DNA from: UBA4923 sp964606165
GTDB lineage: Bacteria > Bacillota > Clostridia > Saccharofermentanales > DTU023
Reading direction: 5' to 3'
Length of the DNA stretch: 64,000 bases
Assembly (NCBI GenBank): GCA_964606165.1
Contig: CAZSFQ010000008.1
Location: 1-64,000 of the forward strand
Part shown: piece by piece, positions 59,503-64,000 of the stretch
Position numbering within the stretch: position 1 is the first letter of the stretch
Layout of the letters: the number at the start of each line of letters is the position of its first letter
Notes under the pieces: generated by a model
What the model saw: only the letters and a program-made list of their open reading frames with translations
What the model was told of the DNA's origin: nothing
Databases searched by the model: none
Program-made: the position numbers and the translations under genes

Positions 59503-61744
59503 GCTCCCCTGCTCCCCTTACAGTCTGCTTCCGACTCGTCAGCCACGATGTTATCCTACCCTTTCCCCGGTGGATCTTCAAGAAAACAGCCCCGCACTCA
59601 TCCGTCCGGAATACTTCGACGGCCTGCTCGAGCAGCCTGTCCAATACATGGGGATGGGGGTGTCCGTAGCGGTTGTTGCGGCCCGCGGAGATCAGGGCGG
59701 TTCCCGGGTCTGCTGCCTCCAGGAAAAGGGCCGAACTTGAGTGCCTGGAACCGTGATGGGCGACATGCAGGAAATCCGCACTGCAATCAATTTTGGACCG
59801 GAGGATAACCCCTTCTCCTTCCTCGGTCAGATCCCCTGTCATGAGAAGAGACAGCCCATCCAGGGTCACACGCATGACCAGCGACGCCTCGTTCAAATCG
59901 ACCCGGCCGCTCCTTGTGTCCGGGTGCAATACTTCTATCAGGCAGCCGCCAAGCCGGACGGCGTCACCTGTCCGCAGTCGCGTAACCGGTACCTGCGATT
60001 TTTCTGACAATTCAAGCAGAAAGTTTGTCATGTCCTCCTCATGCTGTGAGCCCTGATGATTGTCCGCATCAACCGCGGGTAGACAAAGATGCCCGATGAA
60101 ACCGGCATCAATCAATTCCGCGATTCCGGCCGCATGATCACTATGGGCATGTGTGACGATGGCGAGATCGATGTGGCTGAGCGCCTGCGTCCTTGCCGCA
60201 GGGATGACCGTATTGTAACCGCTTTTTTTATCGCCGCCGTCGATCAAAAGCGCCTGACGGCCCTCCGTGATAAACAAAGTCGCGTCGCCCTGGCCTACAT
60301 CAAGGAAAATAACCGTGGCTTCCCTGGGCGAAAAGGCAAGAAGGCGGACAGCGGCAAGCCAGACCAGGGAAGCGATGACAAAAGCCGACAATGACAGGAA
60401 ACTCTTTTTTCTTTTCGGAAGATACCAGGCAAAAAAGGCAAAAAGAGGTAAGAGGAGCAAACACCAGCGCAAGGGAATAAAAGCATGGTGTGTCTTGGCG
60501 ACCATCTCCGACATCCACATGAGCAGATCAGCGGCGGGAGTCAGAAGAAAGGTGAAGAAACGGACAGTGAGATTGAAAACGGCCGAAGACCGGGGCAGCA
60601 GGGACAAGATGAAAATGGCGGGATAAGTGGCAGCCATCAGCCAGGCAGCCAGGGGCAGGGCAGCCATGTTCAAAAAGGGCGCCAGGAGGTGTATGCCCGG
60701 CGCTGTCATGATTTGGTAGGGCAGGATTACCAGCTGGGCTGCTGCGGAAAAAGCCAGGGCGGTCAGCGCCTTTGAGCGGATCCTTGTATCCGGCCGCCTG
60801 GCAAGGCTTTTCGCCGTATAGGAAACAGCGCCGGCCGCTGACAGACTCATCCAGAAAGAGCTGTCAAAAAGCGCGTAGGGGTTGAAGGTAAGCATAATGG
60901 AGCCGGCAAAGAAAAGAAGATTGAAGACATCGCGGCGCCGCCTGGCGGCCAGGTCCAGCCTTGACGCGAAAAGGGTCAGTGACGCCCGGCTGATGCCGCA
61001 TTTCCAACCACTCAGAACGCCTGGCAGCAGGATCAAGGGAAAGGTGAGCCATTGCCTGGCCCGATGAGGGAGCCGCGTCTTCCGTGTTATCCACAATACC
61101 GGGCTGAGAAGAAAGATCAGATGGGTTCCCGACACACTGGTCAGGTGTGAGAGGCCGGATGAACGCAGAAAAAATGTCTGCCTGTCATCGAGCAAGCGCG
61201 TATCCCCGACAGCGAGCGACAGAAGCAGGGAACCGCAGCCTGTCTCCCACAGGGGGAAAAGTTGCTGACGGACATGATCGCGGACCCGGTCAGGCAGCCT
61301 TCGCAGCCACAGGAGAACCCCCTGGCGGGGGACAAGACGGTATATGCCTGTACGGCCAATCCACACAGCCCCTTTGGACCATAACCAGTTGCGTTCCGAG
61401 AAACCGCCGGGGTTGCGCGTGCCCTCCGCGCACTCAAAGAGGGCCCTGCCCTCGATCCGGTCACCCCAGCGTGCCGGAAGATCTGTGTGAATAAGGACGG
61501 GCGTCCCATCGGAAAGGCGGATCTTTTGTGCCCGCATGCCTTGCGGATCGCCGGGCAGTGCCTTACCGGCTTCCACAACCAGGCCCGAAAAGTCAGTGCT
61601 TCCCGCCGGAACCCTGCCTTCCCATCGCGTGATTTTCAAATAACTTGTCAGAAGTGAAAAAGAGACAAGCAGGACAAAACAGACCGCTCCCGGCTGCAGC
61701 ACGGTGATCTCTCTGATCTCCCACCTTCTCAACCATTCAGCCAT
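59486..61744 (-). CDS. comEC: ComEC/Rec2 DNA uptake channel
   Basis: Membrane channel for single-stranded DNA in transformation. It has 752 residues: an N-terminal DUF4131-type domain, the competence membrane domain with SHLTSVSGTHLIFLLSPVL, and a C-terminal metallo-beta-lactamase domain with DVGQGDATLF, THAHSDHAAGI and HVAHHGSRHSS. The nuclease residues look intact. The start ATG lies in a perfect 18-bp palindrome (61735-61752) and lacks a clear SD. No other com genes are in this window. Confidence 0.93.
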   Translation of the reverse strand: MAEWLRRWEIREITVLQPGAVCFVLLVSFSLLTSYLKITRWEGRVPAGSTDFSGLVVEAGKALPGDPQGMRAQKIRLSDGTPVLIHTDLPARWGDRIEGRALFECAEGTRNPGGFSERNWLWSKGAVWIGRTGIYRLVPRQGVLLWLRRLPDRVRDHVRQQLFPLWETGCGSLLLSLAVGDTRLLDDRQTFFLRSSGLSHLTSVSGTHLIFLLSPVLWITRKTRLPHRARQWLTFPLILLPGVLSGWKCGISRASLTLFASRLDLAARRRRDVFNLLFFAGSIMLTFNPYALFDSSFWMSLSAAGAVSYTAKSLARRPDTRIRSKALTALAFSAAAQLVILPYQIMTAPGIHLLAPFLNMAALPLAAWLMAATYPAIFILSLLPRSSAVFNLTVRFFTFLLTPAADLLMWMSEMVAKTHHAFIPLRWCLLLLPLFAFFAWYLPKRKKSFLSLSAFVIASLVWLAAVRLLAFSPREATVIFLDVGQGDATLFITEGRQALLIDGGDKKSGYNTVIPAARTQALSHIDLAIVTHAHSDHAAGIAELIDAGFIGHLCLPAVDADNHQGSQHEEDMTNFLLELSEKSQVPVTRLRTGDAVRLGGCLIEVLHPDTRSGRVDLNEASLVMRVTLDGLSLLMTGDLTEEGEGVILRSKIDCSADFLHVAHHGSRHSSSALFLEAADPGTALISAGRNNRYGHPHPHVLDRLLEQAVEVFRTDECGAVFLKIHRGKGRITSWLTSRKQTVRGAGEHDAGR

Positions 61745-61752
61745 GGCTGAAT
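61735..61752. repeat. 18-bp perfect palindrome covering the comEC start codon
   Basis: ATTCAGCC-AT-GGCTGAAT, with the ATG at its centre. As mRNA it could fold and hide the start codon; as DNA it could be a binding site. Confidence 0.6.
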
Positions 61753-61811
61753 TATGGGGGCATAAAGGGGCCTATCCAGGCTTCTTTTGCCCTTTGCCCA
61801 TCTGCCCTGCG

Positions 61812-62459
61812 TCAAATCGACGCGAACGCGCCGTCAGTCAGTTCCGTAATCCGTTCTTCCAGCAGCTTCATACGCTGGTCTCTGGGACTCAATCCGGCTG
61901 AAACGGAAAGGGGCGTCAGGACCGGCCTGCCGTCGCGGGCGTACCGCCGGATCACCGACAGGGCCTCCTGCTCCGCTTTGGCAACCTGCTGTCTTGAAAG
62001 TTTGTCGGCCTTGGTAAGGATAACCTGCCAGTCGATGTCGTAGTGATTCAGGTATTCCAGCATTTGAAAGTCTGCCTCCCCGAAACCCCGCCGGATGTCG
62101 AGCAGCACCAGCACGAGGGCGACCGGCCTTTCCGATTCAAAGTACTGATCCGTCACTTGGGAAAAGGCCTCTTTCTCCCCTTGTGATGTCCTGGCATAGC
62201 CGTAACCCGGCAGGTCAACAAAATAGAAGTCAGGTGAGACATCGTAAAAAAACACCAGCCGGGTCTTCCCTGGCGTCTTGCTGGTTCTTGCCAGATTCTT
62301 TCGCTTGCTGAGTGCGTTGACCAGGGTGGATTTTCCCACATTGGACCGGCCGACAAAAACGATTTCCCGCCTGGCGGGCTTTGGAAATTGCTCGTACGAG
62401 GCTGCCGCCACATAGGCGATGCCGGCTGTTTCACTTCTTCTTTTTTTTGCCTTGGCCAT
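61812..62459 (-). CDS. engB: Ribosome biogenesis GTPase EngB (YsxC)
   Basis: Essential GTPase for 50S assembly. It has 215 residues with P-loop FVGRSNVGKSTLVNAL, DLPGYGYAR and TKADK. The SD is GGGGGTGG. It is divergent from the PRPP-synthetase-like gene. Neighbouring lon/clpX genes, common in other Firmicutes, are absent. Confidence 0.96.
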   Translation of the reverse strand: MAKAKKRRSETAGIAYVAAASYEQFPKPARREIVFVGRSNVGKSTLVNALSKRKNLARTSKTPGKTRLVFFYDVSPDFYFVDLPGYGYARTSQGEKEAFSQVTDQYFESERPVALVLVLLDIRRGFGEADFQMLEYLNHYDIDWQVILTKADKLSRQQVAKAEQEALSVIRRYARDGRPVLTPLSVSAGLSPRDQRMKLLEERITELTDGAFASI

Positions 62460-62478
62460 CTACGCCACCCCCTTCATC

Positions 62479-62487
62479 TGCTATACT
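62479..62487 (+). promoter_or_regulatory. Extended -10 promoter of the PRPP-synthetase-like gene
   Basis: TG-C-TATACT with no clear -35. It lies 21 nt before the start codon and upstream of the GGAGG SD. Confidence 0.55.
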
Positions 62488-62508
62488 TGTGTCACCGGAG
62501 GATCCTGT

Positions 62509-63786
62509 ATGTCTAATCATGCTTTTCCGGCCGATCAATCCGTTAAAAACCTTTTCGGAGATGAACCTGTCCTTGACTCAAACGGACCCATCGGCCTGAT
62601 AACGGAGCAGCTTGACCCCGCGCTTGCGGAACGCATCAACCACCAACTCGGCTTAAGACGGCAGGAGGCTGCCAAACTGAACCCCGGCTTACTCGATATT
62701 CCCGGTTACGTCCGGGGGGAGTACCGGATAAAAGTCGATCTCTCCCGGTTCAGCTCCGGCGAGGGCAAGGCGCAAATCATCGATTCGATCCGGGGGCACG
62801 ATCTTTTCATCCTGACCGATGTCCTTAACTACGGCGCCTATTATAGTCGATACGGCGTCGATGTGTCGATGGCACCTGACGAGCACTTCCTTGACCTTGT
62901 CCGCCTTATCCTCTCCTCGCGTGACTCGGCCGCCCGCATTCACGTGATCATGCCCTTCCTTTTTGAAGGGAGACGGTTTCGAAGGTCTACCAGGGAATCG
63001 CTTGATTGCGGTGCCATGCTTCGTTACCTTTTCAGCCTGGGCATTGATAACTTCATCACCTTTGACGCGCACGATTCCCGTGTTGCCAACGCGGTCCCCA
63101 ACTCGAATTTTGAGTCTTTTCCCACCTCCTACCAGAGCATCAGAACCATTCTTGAAACAATACCGGGTCTGAAGATCGATGGTGATTCTCTCATGATCGT
63201 GAGTCCCAATGAAGTCAGCATCAACCGCTGCATTTTCTTCGCGTCGGCCATGAAAGTGCCCCTGGGCATCTTCTACATGCGGCGGGACTTCCAGTACGTG
63301 GGCGATGAGCTTCGCCAGGTGACGACCAGGACCTACCTTGGCGACTCGGTTGAGGGAAAAGATATCATCATCGTGGCCGACATGCTTGACAGCGGCAGGG
63401 ACCTGGTTGCCAGCGCCAGCGAGCTGAAATCGCGCGGCGCCAACCGCATCATCTGCTCCGTCTCCTACACCCAGTTTACTGAGGGGATTGACAACATCAG
63501 GCAGGCATGGGAAAGCGGAATCATCGAACGGGTCTTTTCCACCGATATGTCCTACAGGCCACCGGAAGTCCTGTCATCACCCTGGTATACCGACATCCCC
63601 ATGGCAGACGACCTGGCCCTGCTCATCTCTGCCTTGAACCACGACGCCTCCCTGTCCAGACTCCTGGCCCCTGCTGCCCGCATCGACGCCCTGCTCAAAC
63701 AAGGGGGGTATCGCTCCTTGCGGGAGGATGGGGCCGATGACATTGAGGACAGGCAGCTTTCTTTTTCGGATTTTGCCGGACGCTAA
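62509..63786 (+). CDS. Ribose-phosphate pyrophosphokinase-like protein, long divergent type
   Basis: Probably makes PRPP from ribose 5-phosphate and ATP. It has 425 residues, against ~315 for standard Prs. N-terminal RFSSGEGKAQIIDSIRGHDLFI matches the Prs FSDGE...I..SVRG region. The conserved His is in TFDAHDSRV, and the PRPP loop is VADMLDSGRDLV where typical enzymes read DDMxDTGGT. ATG 62509 has a GGAGG SD. A related gene starts 18 nt downstream. Activity is inferred; the altered loop leaves doubt. Confidence 0.8.
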   Translation: MSNHAFPADQSVKNLFGDEPVLDSNGPIGLITEQLDPALAERINHQLGLRRQEAAKLNPGLLDIPGYVRGEYRIKVDLSRFSSGEGKAQIIDSIRGHDLFILTDVLNYGAYYSRYGVDVSMAPDEHFLDLVRLILSSRDSAARIHVIMPFLFEGRRFRRSTRESLDCGAMLRYLFSLGIDNFITFDAHDSRVANAVPNSNFESFPTSYQSIRTILETIPGLKIDGDSLMIVSPNEVSINRCIFFASAMKVPLGIFYMRRDFQYVGDELRQVTTRTYLGDSVEGKDIIIVADMLDSGRDLVASASELKSRGANRIICSVSYTQFTEGIDNIRQAWESGIIERVFSTDMSYRPPEVLSSPWYTDIPMADDLALLISALNHDASLSRLLAPAARIDALLKQGGYRSLREDGADDIEDRQLSFSDFAGR

Positions 63787-63803
63787 GGACTTGGAGAAAT
63801 AAA

Positions 63804-64000
63804 ATGACAGCTGAAGAATTCCAAAAAGCCTTCCAACGAAGTGACGCGAATTATTACACCTATGATCAGTACGGCAACAATCCGATGACGCCCATTGCGC
63901 CTGTCGCCCTGATTGCCCTGAAGGGAGCGGTCAACTTCTCTTTGGAAGTTAACAATGCCTTGATCTCCCGGCGAAAAGACTATCTGTCGGGAGCCTCGCC
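63804..64000 (+). CDS. Partial gene, probable second PRPP-synthetase-like protein
   Basis: It begins ATG 63804 after GGAG and runs off the window (about 65 residues seen). The segment PVALIALKGAVNFSLEVNNA-LISRRK aligns without gaps to PIGLITEQLDPALAERINHQ-LGLRRQ of the gene before it, sharing P, L, I, N, L and RR. That suggests a paralogue and a tandem pair. The catalytic part is outside the window. Confidence 0.5.
   Translation, partial: MTAEEFQKAFQRSDANYYTYDQYGNNPMTPIAPVALIALKGAVNFSLEVNNALISRRKDYLSGAS

Noticed and set aside
1..64000. CRISPR array, insertion sequence, prophage or rRNA operon
   Set aside because: No regularly spaced repeats, transposase or phage genes, or rRNA sequence were recognised anywhere in the window.

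Overview
The window looks like a chromosomal core segment of a Gram-positive anaerobe of the class Clostridia. Supporting signs are the Firmicutes-style synteny (rnc-smc-ftsY-ylxM-ffh-rpsP-khpA-rimM-trmD, rplS-rbgA-rnhB, infC-rpmI-rplT, radC-mreC-mreD-pbp2), a DUF5702 protein, a DHHW/MBOAT/DUF4358 set, Gram-positive SD sequences (AGGAGG) and a DinR-type LexA box before recA. By eye the DNA is moderately GC-rich. I cannot name a genus. Nearly all genes lie on the minus strand, so they read from high to low coordinates. No insertion sequence, prophage or CRISPR array is visible.

Layout from low to high coordinates: (1) 87-3208, gntR-iscS-thiI, a sulfur-relay unit behind a GntR regulator. (2) 3308-5638, rplS, ylqF/rbgA and an RNase HII fused to a YraN domain. 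(3) 5753-8792, an envelope acylation set (DUF4358 lipoprotein, MBOAT, DHHW) sitting inside the normally continuous trmD-rplS operon. (4) 8914-18722, translation, SRP, SMC, RNase III, ACP and pgsA. (5) 18706-27280, rimO-recX-recA-murJ-cinA-ftsK. (6) 27288-33843, NUDIX, RNase HI, tRNA-Pro and tRNA-Trp, pnp-rpsO, an SpoU-type methylase, and rplT-rpmI-infC with a leader attenuator. (7) 34003-41607, Ca2+-type P-ATPase, a CNNM/HlyC protein, sirtuin, DUF3048 lipoprotein, tRNA-Lys and kbl. (8) 41643-49814, a degenerate YhaN-like coiled-coil protein, ferritin, tRNA-Thr, tkt and secA. (9) 49867-52546, three TadE-like pseudopilin genes without Tad machinery. (10) 52657-58356, radC-mreC-mreD-pbp2-mgsA-like-MBL, lacking mreB, minCDE and rodA. 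(11) 58459-64000, holA, comEC, engB and two tandem PRPP-synthetase-like genes, the last cut by the window end.

Most of the content is housekeeping. The parts most worth a second look are: a methylglyoxal-synthase-fold protein that has lost its active site inside the mre cluster; a YhaN/SMC-like protein with all nucleotide-binding motifs eroded; three genes whose only possible start codon lies 5-8 nt after a -10 box (candidate leaderless mRNAs); the RNase HII-YraN fusion; the acylation set inside the ribosomal operon; the orphan pseudopilin trio; and an infC gene with an apparent AUC start behind a terminator/antiterminator leader.
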